Shown: piece by piece, positions 36,383 through 44,423 of the stretch
Numbering within the stretch: the first letter of the stretch is position 1
Layout: each line of letters begins with the position of its first letter
Assembly (NCBI RefSeq): GCF_023284005.1
Contig: NZ_JAKIKS010000019.1
Location: 1 to 61,088 of the forward strand
From: Shewanella surugensis
Lineage (GTDB): Bacteria > Pseudomonadota > Gammaproteobacteria > Enterobacterales > Shewanellaceae
Reading direction: 5' to 3'
DNA length: 61,088 nt
The notes under the pieces: generated by a model
Seen by the model: only the letters and a program-made list of their open reading frames with translations
Told to the model about the DNA's origin: nothing
Database searches by the model: none
Position numbers and translations under genes: made by a program

Positions 36383-37204
36383 ATGGCGATTTATAAAGCG
36401 AATGTGTCACAGGAGTTTACTGTGATCCCCAATTTGACCACGCAGGATAAGCTACTGAGCTTTGAAGCTCGTGGTTTACTAGGTTTTATGCTGAGCTTGC
36501 CTGTCAACTGGAAGTTTAATAATGAATGGTTACAGTCGCAGTCACCTAATTGCAGAAAAGATAAGCTTTCTCGCATATTAAAAGAATTACAGTTAGCTAA
36601 CTATCTTCAAAAACAACTTGTTAGAGATGAAAAAGGCCATATTGTTGATACTGATTGGTTAGTGTATCCCACGGCAATTACTCAAATTATCACCGAAGGA
36701 CGGAAAACCCGTCCGACGGGTAAACCGAATGTCGGTAAATCCGCAACTATAAAAGAAACATCTTTAGAAAATAAACAAAAGAAAAAAAAGAAACACTTAA
36801 ATATTACTGTGCCTAACGCTGAAAATTTTGATTCAAATTCAAAACCAGACAAAGCGTCAGGCAAGAAACGTAATACCAAGCCTCAAGCATTTAAAGACTT
36901 GTTCGCCGTTTATCCTGCACACCGCAAAGGCGGTACCGACACAAGTGCTTGGAATGCATGGAAAGATGAAAAACTCACCGACCAAGATGCAGAGCAGGCT
37001 ATCCACTGGCTGACCCAGTCTGATCCAAGCGTCTGGGGGACAAATGCTAACGGCCAATTTGCACTGGGGATCACCAAGTTCATTCGCGGCCAGATGTGGC
37101 ACACACCTATTCAATTACCCAATCAATTACATAATATCAACCAGTGTCCTAAGTCGGGAAGTCAGTTTGTACCAGGGCCAGACAGTGAATTCTACAGAGG
37201 CTAA
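36383..37204 (+). CDS. Phage replication initiator (O-like)
   Basis: With AAGGAG eight bases upstream the ATG at 36383 gives 273 residues. The N-terminal region (about 1-95) is a winged-helix typical of phage initiators: VIPNLTTQDKLLSFEARGLL, then LLGFMLSLPVNWKFNNEWLQ and a Lys-Leu-Ser-Arg-Ile-Leu-Lys-Glu-Leu helix. A basic linker (KKKKKH) leads to a C-terminal domain with FAVYPAHRKGGTDTSAWNAW, seen at the ends of lambda-O type proteins. The origin is probably inside this gene, but no iteron array was recognised. Confidence 0.75.
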   Translation: MAIYKANVSQEFTVIPNLTTQDKLLSFEARGLLGFMLSLPVNWKFNNEWLQSQSPNCRKDKLSRILKELQLANYLQKQLVRDEKGHIVDTDWLVYPTAITQIITEGRKTRPTGKPNVGKSATIKETSLENKQKKKKKHLNITVPNAENFDSNSKPDKASGKKRNTKPQAFKDLFAVYPAHRKGGTDTSAWNAWKDEKLTDQDAEQAIHWLTQSDPSVWGTNANGQFALGITKFIRGQMWHTPIQLPNQLHNINQCPKSGSQFVPGPDSEFYRG

Positions 37205-37206
37205 TC

Positions 37207-37905
37207 ATGGAACAAATTAAAAAACAATATTCAGCACCATACAGCTATGAACAGTTAATTGCGTTAAGAGCTCAGGAAGCGAGTGAATTTGCTAGGCAAT
37301 GTGATCAACATCGTGAGGAAGCTAGAGCTAAACGGGCATTAGGGCGAAGCGGTATTCAAAAGAAACATCAAAATTGTTCTCTTGATAATTATCAAATTCG
37401 TTATGAGAGCCAAGAGCAAATGCTTGATTCTGCAAAAGGGTGGTTAGCTACACAGAATGAATCACCCTCGTGTAGCGGCTTTATTTTTTCAGGAACACCA
37501 GGGACAGGTAAGAATCATATTGCTAGCGCTATTGCTAATGATTTTATTGATAACGGTAAGCAAGCTGTCGTTGTTACCGTTTCTGAGATTATGATGCGTT
37601 TACGAGATACATATCGCAAAGATAGCAAGGAAACGGAAGAAAGATTGATGGCTCGCTTAAGTGGGTTTGATTTATTGGTTATCGATGAAGTAGGAGTCCA
37701 GCGTAATAACGTTAATGAACAACTTACACTGAACTCAATAGTTAATGATCGTAGTAATGCATGTTTACCTACGGGGATTTTAACAAATTTAGATGCAAAT
37801 AACCTTGTTGAAACCCTTGGAAAGAGGGTAATTGAAAGAGTTCTGGAGGGTGGTGGTCCATGGCTGATGTTTGATTGGCAAAGTTATAGAACGGGACAAC
37901 AATGA
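37207..37905 (+). CDS. DnaC-like helicase loader ATPase
   Basis: The 232-residue AAA+ protein has Walker A GTPGTGKNH (about residue 99) with Asn where Ser/Thr is usual, the same feature as E. coli DnaC. Walker B is LLVIDEVGVQ (about 156). A long helical N-terminus (about 1-60) would bind the replicative helicase. It loads host DnaB at the phage origin in partnership with the initiator upstream. Its stop overlaps the next ATG as ATGA. Confidence 0.88.
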   Translation: MEQIKKQYSAPYSYEQLIALRAQEASEFARQCDQHREEARAKRALGRSGIQKKHQNCSLDNYQIRYESQEQMLDSAKGWLATQNESPSCSGFIFSGTPGTGKNHIASAIANDFIDNGKQAVVVTVSEIMMRLRDTYRKDSKETEERLMARLSGFDLLVIDEVGVQRNNVNEQLTLNSIVNDRSNACLPTGILTNLDANNLVETLGKRVIERVLEGGGPWLMFDWQSYRTGQQ

Positions 37906-39086
37906 GCAGTGTGCAGTATGGCAAACTCAATGACAGTCAAATTAAAAGATGGTTGGCTGATAGTTCGTCGCGTGAGTTTCGAGATCATCGGTACCCTGAA
38001 TTGCGATTAAGAGCGATTAGCAAACGCGGCAGGGCATCGGTACATTTGATTTTGCCTAACCAAGGTAAAGCCGCGTGGAAAAAACAGGGTAATTGGCCGC
38101 ACCTTTGTTTAAAGACTCTGGTGAATGATTTGCCCAAACGTCTGGCTAAGGTGGCGGCGGGTGAGCTGGTTAGCTCGGCAGAGATGGTCAGAGTCTCGGA
38201 TTTACTCCGCTGGTATTTAGGCCATATTCAAGATAATCATACGTTGAGCGATAGCTGGCGCCGCAATTGCCGGAGCATGATTAAAAGCCATTTAGCGCCA
38301 AGAGTGGGGACTGTATTGCTGTCAAAACTGGATTTCATCACAGTTGATACTGAGTTAGTTAAAACCATGCTCGCCGATGAGTATGCACCGCACTACATTA
38401 AATTGACGGTTAATGTATTAAAACGCGCCTTAAGTGCCGCTTGTGACTTGCGTTTGTTGAGTAAAAACCCCTTGGATAGTTACCGAGTGCAATTGAGTCT
38501 CACGCTACCGCCAGAAGTCGACGCACAATTGAGTGCTGCCGATCTAAAAGTTCTTTTTAACGCGCTTAAAAAAGCAGAGCCACCAGTAAAAATGCTATTT
38601 ATGTTGATGATCATGTTCGGCTCGCGCATTGATGAAACCCGACAATCAAAGTGGTCGCATTTCGCGGGCGATTACTGGACTATTCCCGCGTTAGATACCA
38701 AGACTAAGCAGGCTCACCGACTACCGTTAACTGGTGCGGCTAAAGGGTTGCTACAGCAATACAAACATTGGCAATTAAAACATATCGGTAAACGCTCATA
38801 TTTATTTGCCGGGGACCGTAGTGACGTTATTTCAATTCGTACCGCACAGTATTGGAGTGAGTCAATTCGGTTTAAGTATTTTACTAGCCATGCGTTGCGC
38901 AAATTATGCCGGACCATTATTGCTGACATGGGCGTTGATACTATGGTGGGTGAGCGCATTCTTAATCATGCATTACCTTTGTTATTACGCACTTATGTAA
39001 GGAGTACGCTGGATGCCGGCATGTTGCGGGCGCTGAATGATTATCACAGCTATTTGACTAAAAAAGCCGGAGCAGATGATGAGTGA
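37902..39086 (+). CDS. Second tyrosine recombinase, in the replication operon
   Basis: The 394-residue protein has a DUF4102-like N-terminus (YPELRLRAISKRGRASVHLI, about 28-47), a core-binding domain, and a complete catalytic domain. The visible residues are Arg in MFGSRIDETRQ, Lys in TKTKQAHRLP, His-x-x-Arg in SHALRKLCRT, His in ILNHALPLL and Tyr in LRTYVRSTL. It is translationally coupled to the DnaC-like gene, so it belongs to the replication operon and is not the integrase at the left end. Its job may be dimer resolution or an older integration system. It is unusual to keep two complete recombinases in one prophage. Confidence 0.88.
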   Translation: MSSVQYGKLNDSQIKRWLADSSSREFRDHRYPELRLRAISKRGRASVHLILPNQGKAAWKKQGNWPHLCLKTLVNDLPKRLAKVAAGELVSSAEMVRVSDLLRWYLGHIQDNHTLSDSWRRNCRSMIKSHLAPRVGTVLLSKLDFITVDTELVKTMLADEYAPHYIKLTVNVLKRALSAACDLRLLSKNPLDSYRVQLSLTLPPEVDAQLSAADLKVLFNALKKAEPPVKMLFMLMIMFGSRIDETRQSKWSHFAGDYWTIPALDTKTKQAHRLPLTGAAKGLLQQYKHWQLKHIGKRSYLFAGDRSDVISIRTAQYWSESIRFKYFTSHALRKLCRTIIADMGVDTMVGERILNHALPLLLRTYVRSTLDAGMLRALNDYHSYLTKKAGADDE

Positions 39087-39324
39087 TGCTGATAAAAATA
39101 TGGTTAAAAAAGTGCGTGGCTTTGAGATTTTGAAAATTGGGCGCGGGATCCGAGGCATGACACAAAGTGAGGTGGCCGAACGCTTCGGTGTTGGTGATAA
39201 AACCTATCGCCGCTGGGAGCAGGGCGAATGCCCAGTGAGCTATGACGCGTTAATGGCGATTTGTGAAGATGTCTTTAGATTGCCCTTAATTGAGGTGATG
39301 GGGATGGCTCAAATTGCACATTAA
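39076..39324 (+). CDS. XRE-family DNA-binding protein
   Basis: The 82-residue protein carries a helix-turn-helix: IRGMTQSEVAERFGVGDKTY then RRWEQGECPVSYDALMAI. It overlaps the recombinase gene by 11 bp. It could control late genes or the recombinase itself. Confident as a DNA-binding protein; target unknown. Confidence 0.75.
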   Translation: MMSDADKNMVKKVRGFEILKIGRGIRGMTQSEVAERFGVGDKTYRRWEQGECPVSYDALMAICEDVFRLPLIEVMGMAQIAH

Positions 39325-39328
39325 TAAA

Positions 39329-39649
39329 ATGAGTATCAAAACATTACGTAGTGAATTAACAATATGGGGCCGCTATTGGCGTGGGCAAGAGTACGGCGGC
39401 GGCTATGGTAGCCGCAGTGCCTGTGACAAGCTCGGTGAAATTCGAATTGAAAGTAGTGCAAGTGTCGAACAGAAAGTACCCGATCATGTTTATCAATATG
39501 ACCAACAAATTGAGCACTTAAGCCAAGATTGCCGCCGCGCTTTGCGCGTTCGCTACATCTGCAAAAAGAATTGGGCCCTAGTCGGGTTTGATTCGGAAAA
39601 ATCTTACATGTATTGGCTCAGAAGGGCGGAAGGTGAGCTGCTAATTTAA
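39329..39649 (+). CDS. Possible phage antiterminator Q-like protein
   Basis: The ATG at 39329 gives 106 residues; a TTG at 39314, overlapping the previous gene, is the alternative start. The protein opens MSIKTLRSELTIWGRYWRGQ, with a Gly-Tyr-Gly stretch, and later CRRALRVRYICKKNWALVGF, then a Trp-Leu-Arg helix. Such short, basic proteins occupy the Q position between replication and lysis genes, and the C-terminal helical layout suggests DNA binding. Strong terminators at 45392 and 45500 would be its natural targets. Position is the main evidence. Confidence 0.45.
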   Translation: MSIKTLRSELTIWGRYWRGQEYGGGYGSRSACDKLGEIRIESSASVEQKVPDHVYQYDQQIEHLSQDCRRALRVRYICKKNWALVGFDSEKSYMYWLRRAEGELLI

Positions 39650-39667
39650 TAATAGGGACATTATCGA

Positions 39668-40330
39668 ATGAATGAGTTAAAGCAATATCAAGTGTTTTTT
39701 ATCTCAGCATTAGTGCTGGGTGGCCTCATTTTATCAGCACAGGCGGCGCTGTCTTATCATGCTATGCGTCAATTATCTGAAGGTTTGCCCGTTATTGTTG
39801 TTATTGCAATGGTGTCACTGGTAGTGCTGTTTGAGTGCGTCAAACCGCTATTAACTTTTTTTATTAAAAATAGCGTCAATTGGTTTGTGACGTTGATCGC
39901 CAGTGGGCTTTTATTATGTTTATCCGGTGCAAGCATATTTGCCATGCATTATACGATGGATTATGCAGTTGCTGATAAGCTCAGCGTGTTAGATCAAAAC
40001 AAACTCGATAGCTTGAATAAGCAAGAAGAAGCTTATTTAAAAGCTGTTGCAGAGCACGGTGTGGTGTCTGCAACTGAATCACCAATCAATAAAATAACAG
40101 AGCAGCGGAATGCATTATATTCACCTGGTGAAAGTGGTAGCTCATTAACGCAGTGGGCAATCTGTGTCAGCGTGTTGACCGAACTTGTGATTATTGCCTG
40201 TTTTGCCATATCAGCTTTCTTTCATGCAAGAGTTATTCTCTTGCAAAAGGAGATACAGAAGGAACAGGCAGGAACGCAGATACAACGAGCAGCAACAGCA
40301 CAGGAACACTTAGTCAAGATAATGAATTAG
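39668..40330 (+). CDS. Phage membrane protein, C-terminus possibly frameshifted
   Basis: The 220-residue protein has about four hydrophobic segments: residues about 9-30, 42-62, 72-95 and 160-185. A helical soluble region (SVLDQNKLDSLNKQEEAYLK) lies between the third and fourth. It ends in a basic, helical tail. The -1 frame stays open past its stop for 47 codons with a plausible DNA-binding segment. So this may be a membrane protein truncated by a frameshift. No family recognised. Confidence 0.6.
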   Translation: MNELKQYQVFFISALVLGGLILSAQAALSYHAMRQLSEGLPVIVVIAMVSLVVLFECVKPLLTFFIKNSVNWFVTLIASGLLLCLSGASIFAMHYTMDYAVADKLSVLDQNKLDSLNKQEEAYLKAVAEHGVVSATESPINKITEQRNALYSPGESGSSLTQWAICVSVLTELVIIACFAISAFFHARVILLQKEIQKEQAGTQIQRAATAQEHLVKIMN

Positions 40331-40470
40331 CTGCCTTTAGTGAAAACAACACTCTGATTGATATTGGTAGTATCAAGGTTAGGCAGTTGATGAAAGAGTG
40401 CAAACTCAGTCACCCGAAAGCTAAACAAGTGATTAAAAACATATCAGAACAATTGGAATTGTGTGGGTAG
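40153..40470 (+). CDS. Overlapping -1 frame with DNA-binding-like tail
   Basis: This frame overlaps the membrane-protein gene and ends at 40470. The part after about 40250 is protein-like: a Ser/Thr/Asn linker and IGSIKVRQLMKECKLSHPKA, which could be a helix-turn-helix, then KQVIKNISEQLELCG. The earlier part reads like shadow sequence of the membrane gene. No good start codon lies inside, so expression would need a -1 frameshift, or the single frame was broken by an indel. Confidence 0.35.
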   Translation: MGNLCQRVDRTCDYCLFCHISFLSCKSYSLAKGDTEGTGRNADTTSSNSTGTLSQDNELAAFSENNTLIDIGSIKVRQLMKECKLSHPKAKQVIKNISEQLELCG

Positions 40471-40483
40471 AGGGAGGAAGCCT

Positions 40484-40603
40484 ATGTTGGAGTTTGAATT
40501 GATAAAACAGGGATTCGAGAAGAAATATTTTATTCCGAGTCACATTAAATTCAACTATGACTCGTGTTTATACGAAACACGATGTGGCGGCGAGCTTTTT
40601 TAA
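40484..40603 (+). CDS. Mini-protein with strong ribosome binding site
   Basis: AGGGAGGAAG precedes an ATG at 40484 by a few bases and opens a 39-residue frame: LEFELIKQGFEKKYFIPSHI then KFNYDSCLYETRCGGELF, with two cysteines. The ribosome site and composition support a real gene. I do not recognise the family. Confidence 0.55.
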   Translation: MLEFELIKQGFEKKYFIPSHIKFNYDSCLYETRCGGELF

Positions 40604-40695
40604 AAATTAGCCGTTGAGACTAACAATATGTTTTCAATCTGGCGCGATGCTTGTCTGTATGCCACCTCATCAAAGTTAAAAAAGGACGATTAAAA

Positions 40696-41103
40696 ATGAG
40701 AAAAAACATTAATGAGTTAAAAGCCAAATTGGTTGCGACTTATTTATCAAAAGGTGTTCAGCCAAGCGATTTGAGTGATGCGTTATTTGAAAAAGGCTAC
40801 GTAGACTCATCGATTAAAAGAACGGATGATTCGGTGCTAGTGACGCTCAGCTTTATTGATGATTTTGATACCATTAAGAAAGCAAAACACACCATGCGTT
40901 ACACGTATGATTTAAATCGGTATTTGCAAAAGATTGAGCAAAAGATAAAAGGCCGCTCTTTTAAAGTGCAGTTTTGCAGGGAAGAAGCGATCAATAGCAT
41001 TTTACGTGACTTGCTTGCTGCAGGTTGTAGTTTAAGTGCGTTAGAGAGCCTGCCACCCGAGTTAAAGGGGCGTTATCAGCAGTATTTCGTTTCAGCGGCC
41101 TGA
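40696..41103 (+). CDS. Hypothetical phage protein
   Basis: Start 40696 (ATG, with AAAGGA upstream) gives 135 residues. The protein is basic and probably alpha-beta: TDDSVLVTLSFIDDFDTIKK and RSFKVQFCREEAINSILRDL. A short Leu-rich segment ends it. No family recognised. It lies between the Q-like gene and the insertion sequences. Confidence 0.6.
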   Translation: MRKNINELKAKLVATYLSKGVQPSDLSDALFEKGYVDSSIKRTDDSVLVTLSFIDDFDTIKKAKHTMRYTYDLNRYLQKIEQKIKGRSFKVQFCREEAINSILRDLLAAGCSLSALESLPPELKGRYQQYFVSAA

Positions 41104-41135
41104 TTAATTTGAGCCATAGATACAAGGGATGGTAT

Positions 41136-41528
41136 ATGCAAAGGTTAAGTTGGGAGTGTCGGTTTTGGGTGCACCTATGTGTGTTTAGCGGTATTTTTGC
41201 CTTGATTTTTGATTGGCTAAGTTGTTCGATTAGAGAAGGGATATGGGGATTAACAGCTCTTTTCTGCTTACTTTCTCTGCAATTAGCACCTACGTTAAGA
41301 AGCTTTGCTTCATTGACTGAAAGTAAGAAAATGACAATCACAGAACAACGGCGAATGTCAGATATGAACAAACATCTAATGAGCAACTTTGTTGCTGCAG
41401 TCATGGGCTTGTTTTTAGCCATTTGTACGGCAGCTTGTGGTTTGCTTTTCATTCATGATGATTCGGCCATGACGCCTACGTTCGTTTATTGGTTCTGTCG
41501 CAAATATCCTAAATGCTTTATGATCTAA
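41136..41528 (+). pseudogene. Membrane-protein gene interrupted by an IS6-family element
   Basis: The ATG at 41136 with AGGGA upstream opens a protein with two hydrophobic pairs of segments (LCVFSGIFALIFDWLS, ITALFCLLSL-type, then VAAVMGLFLAICTAACGLLF). The native sequence stops at 41490, where the insertion sequence begins. The last 12 codons before the stop are IS DNA, so the protein has lost its natural C-terminus. Its original function is unknown. Confidence 0.6.
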
Positions 41529-42308
41529 ACATCACTTTTTATGCTTACATTTATGACACTCAATTTTTCAGGCCGACATTACCCTTCTGCGATTATCATG
41601 CAGGCACTGCGTTACTACTTGGCCTATAAACTCAGTTATCGAGAAATTGAGGAGATCTTTGCTGAACGTAATATTCATTTTGATCACTCAACCCTGAACC
41701 GTTGGGTTATCAAATATGCTCCGCAACTCGAAGTCATTTTTCGAAGAAAAAAACGGAAAGTATCTGGTACTTGGCGGATGGATGAGACCTACATCAAAAT
41801 TAAAGGCCAATGGGTTTACTATTATCGAGCTGTTGATAAATTTGGCGCAGTAATTGATTTTTATTTGAGTGAGAAGCGCGATGAAGCCGCTGCACTGAGG
41901 TTTCTCAACAAAGCGATTAATCATAATGGACTACCACATCGGGTTGTCATTGATAAAAGTGGGGCCAATATCGCTGCACTTGATGCCCTTAATATTCGGT
42001 TGTGGTTAATGGGATGCATGTTATTGATGATTGAGGTACTTGAAATTAAATATCTCAATAATATAGTGGAGTAAAGTCACCGAAAAGTGAAAGGAAAAAT
42101 GCATCAATGCTTAGGATGGCAGTCTTGGATTGGGGCTGAAGCAACATTAGCAGGTGTAGAGCTTTGGTCAATGATTAAGCTGGGACAAATGAAAACGGAT
42201 CGCAACATGACCCCATGGGAGCAGTTTTACTCTTTAGCGGGATAGTTGTAGCTGAAGGATAGTACACGCTTCATTTATAGCGACGTTATCTGGTTTTGCG
42301 ACAGAACC
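41491..42308. mobile_element. IS6-family insertion sequence
   Basis: Perfect 14-bp terminal inverted repeats GGTTCTGTCGCAAA (41491-41504) and its complement (42295-42308) bound 818 bp containing an IS6-type transposase. No 8-bp target duplication flanks it: CGTTTATT on the left, GCCTAGGG on the right. This fits an adjacent deletion, a common outcome of IS6 replicative transposition. The right IR abuts a truncated IS3-family gene. Confidence 0.85.
41541..42245 (+). pseudogene. IS6-family transposase with in-frame stop
   Basis: The reading frame is a DDE transposase of IS6/IS26 type: SYREIEEIFAERNIHFDHST, WRMDETYIKIKGQWVYYYRA with the first Asp, VIDKSGAN with the second, and KYLNNIVE with the Glu. 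A TAA codon at 42072-42074 replaces the codon after that Glu, where relatives have Gln (CAA or CAG). The frame then stays open to 42245 with typical sequence (GWQSWIGAEATLAGVELWSM). One substitution has therefore cut the protein to 177 of 234 residues. Confidence 0.85.
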
Positions 42309-43000
42309 GCCTAGGGAACCGTGAAATGGTGAAGCGATTACGCAAAGAAGGCTATCAAGTTGGCCGCTATTTAGTTCGTAAAATCATGGGACGTTTACGA
42401 CTCAAGGTTACTCAACGGCAAGCTTATAAGGTGACAACAAAGCGAAAACACAACGATAGCGTTGCTGATAACCTGCTAAACATGAACTTTAATCCAACTT
42501 CTACTAATCAGGTTTGGGCGGGTGACGTGACTTATTTGAAAACGGGTGAAAGCTGGATGTATTTAGCTGTAGTGATGGATTTATATTCACGTCGAATAGT
42601 GGGATGGCATATAGATAAACGCATGACGACAGACTTGATATCTAAGGCATTAATGAAAGCTTACAATCTTCGGCAACCGCCTAAAGGCCTAGTATTTCAC
42701 AGTGACAGAGGCTCACAGTATACCAGTAAGCAATTCGGTAGGCTGTTATCGAGTTATGGGATCCGTGCCAGCATGGGGGATGTGGGCGCGTGTTGGGATA
42801 ATGCAGTCGTAGAGCGTTTCTTTGGTAGTCTGAAACATGATTGGCTTTTTAAAGTTAATCAACCAACAAGAGAGTTTATGAAGATAGATGTGGCTGCCTA
42901 TATGAAATACTACAACTTAGAGCGGCTGCATTCTGCTAATGGTGATCTGTCACCGGTAGAGTTTGAATATTCTCAACTAAAAGTGTCCAATTTGGGTTGA
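42296..43000 (+). pseudogene. Truncated IS3-family transposase (OrfB)
   Basis: The frame is an IS3-family OrfB catalytic domain: VWAGDVTYLKTGESWMYLAV with the first Asp, LVFHSDRGSQYTSKQFGRLL with the second, and the Glu in DNAVVERFFGSLKHDW. Its N-terminal part and OrfA are missing: the frame starts inside the right end of the IS6-family element. The last bases before about 43010 (GTTGACCAGTACA) look like the IS3-family right end. It cannot move by itself without OrfA, so I call it a remnant. Confidence 0.8.
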
Positions 43001-43010
43001 CCAGTACAAT
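42309..43010. mobile_element. Right part of an IS3-family element
   Basis: Only the right part of the element remains, next to the IS6-family element that removed its left half. The right end is set approximately from the terminal CA after GTTGACCAGTA. Confidence 0.6.
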
Positions 43011-43115
43011 TTATCAATGTTTATGTTTTTTTTTTAGAAATTTTTTGTTTTTTTGGAAGATTTACTTTAATGGAAGCTGTATTTTTTATTTTTATAAAAA
43101 ATGAAAAGGTTTTTC

Positions 43116-43727
43116 ATGCCATCTGCCATTACTGATTCAACACCTCTTTATTCATCGGATATCGCTAATAAAGGGGTTGAAGATAATCTCAATACCGTTC
43201 TTGTTGATAATTTAGATGTATCAAAGCTACATATTGACGCGATTTTTTCAAAAGCAAAAAACAATGACCAAGATTCAATTGAGATGCTTCATGCTTTATC
43301 CTGTGGCATTAATCCTGATCCTGAGGTAGCCGAGTACGCTCAAAAACTATTACTTTCATCTGTTTTAAAAGAAGAAAAGACTGAAAACGAGATCGAAGTT
43401 GCTAGTTCTATTAGGCGTCAAGCTCAACATATTCTGTTGTCATCAACGGCTTTTAACAACAACGAAAATATCGATGACACCTTGTTAACTAACCAGTATT
43501 TATCTGAAAATCCCATGGTTTGTTTTTTTGCTGCTACAGCCATTATGAATGATGAAGATTATTTAGAGGATAAAATTCCTAATGGAGTCAGGGAAAGAGT
43601 TGGCGAAATACATAAAGAAATTGATTTTGGAGTGAACAGCGAATCATTTGCTTGGTGGGATTTAGAACATACAAATTATTTTGATTTTGAGCCTTTTGAT
43701 GTATTCATGGAGAGTTTTGAGGAATAA
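43116..43727 (+). CDS. Hypothetical acidic protein
   Basis: The ATG at 43116 has AAAAGG about six bases upstream and gives 203 residues; the frame also contains an ATG 15 bases earlier. The protein is acidic, Asp/Glu/Asn-rich and helical (SKAKNNDQDSIEMLHALSCG, NPMVCFFAATAIMNDEDYL), ending in an aromatic-acidic FDFEPFDVFMESFEE. I do not recognise it. The preceding leader is extremely A/T-rich, unlike its neighbours, and the gene sits between an insertion sequence and a MITE-like element, so it may be a late arrival. Confidence 0.55.
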   Translation: MPSAITDSTPLYSSDIANKGVEDNLNTVLVDNLDVSKLHIDAIFSKAKNNDQDSIEMLHALSCGINPDPEVAEYAQKLLLSSVLKEEKTENEIEVASSIRRQAQHILLSSTAFNNNENIDDTLLTNQYLSENPMVCFFAATAIMNDEDYLEDKIPNGVRERVGEIHKEIDFGVNSESFAWWDLEHTNYFDFEPFDVFMESFEE

Positions 43728-43746
43728 GAATCGTTCGTTAGTCATT

Positions 43747-44076
43747 TATACCCGTGATACTTCAAGATGCATGTTTTCAGAGTGCGTAAAAGTGCCTAAT
43801 TCAAGGCGTATTATTGCCAAAATGCTTATTGCCTTTTAAGGTGATACAACGCAGAAGTAGGCGCTTTTACACACTCCCAAAGGGTTGGCCTCTTTATATG
43901 TAAAAGCAAGGCCTTTTATACTGTGTTATTAAACACCAACTTAGAATGACTAGGCTCGATGTTCAGCTGACGATCAAGGATGATGGAAATGTCATTTATG
44001 CAGGAGCAATTAATGACCTTGTCTAAAAGACTTTTCATTCCAACTGAATCCTGCAGCTTGAAGTCTCACGGGTATA
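43747..44076. mobile_element. MITE-like element with terminal inverted repeats
   Basis: TATACCCGTGATACTTCAAG (43747-43766) at the left and its near complement CTTGAAGTCTCACGGGTATA (44057-44076) at the right are 20-bp inverted repeats with one mismatch. They bound 330 bp without a protein gene. Inside is a second imperfect pair, GTGCGTAAAAGTGCCTA (43779-43795) and TAGGCGCTTTTACACAC (about 43859-43875). Non-coding elements with such ends are usually mobilised by a full-length relative elsewhere. Confidence 0.6.
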
Positions 44077-44136
44077 GACATCAATCAAGAGTGTATCTAC
44101 ATTTATCACCTGCGGTGAGGCTGCAGTCGCGAGTTC

Positions 44137-44162
44137 CCACTCCTTATTCCAAGAAGGAGTGG
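44137..44162. repeat. Hairpin downstream of the MITE-like element
   Basis: CCACTCCTT (44137-44145) and AAGGAGTGG (44154-44162) form a perfect nine-base stem with an eight-base loop. There is no T run, so it is not an obvious terminator. Confidence 0.5.
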
Positions 44163-44423
44163 AAACTTAGAATCTTCATTAAGCGAAGCGTAATAAAAAA
44201 TCCTCGTTTGTACTAAAAAATAACTTGGGCACCAAAATTAAATTATTCTTGCTTGTTTATTGAACGCCTAATGGCAGAGGCTTGTTGTTTTCTATTTTTT
44301 TTTAGCACTGAGTGATCGTACTTTTTATATTTTTGAAAAGATGGGATTAGACCAGAACACTAGCTATGTATAAATGCCCTTTAACAAGCGCTTTAAGTGC
44401 GCGTTTATTTTTTGGAGACCAAA

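Noticed and set aside
43980..44216. 78-codon ORF across the MITE-like element
   Set aside because: It spans the right inverted repeat and a hairpin, which explains the open frame poorly as a gene.
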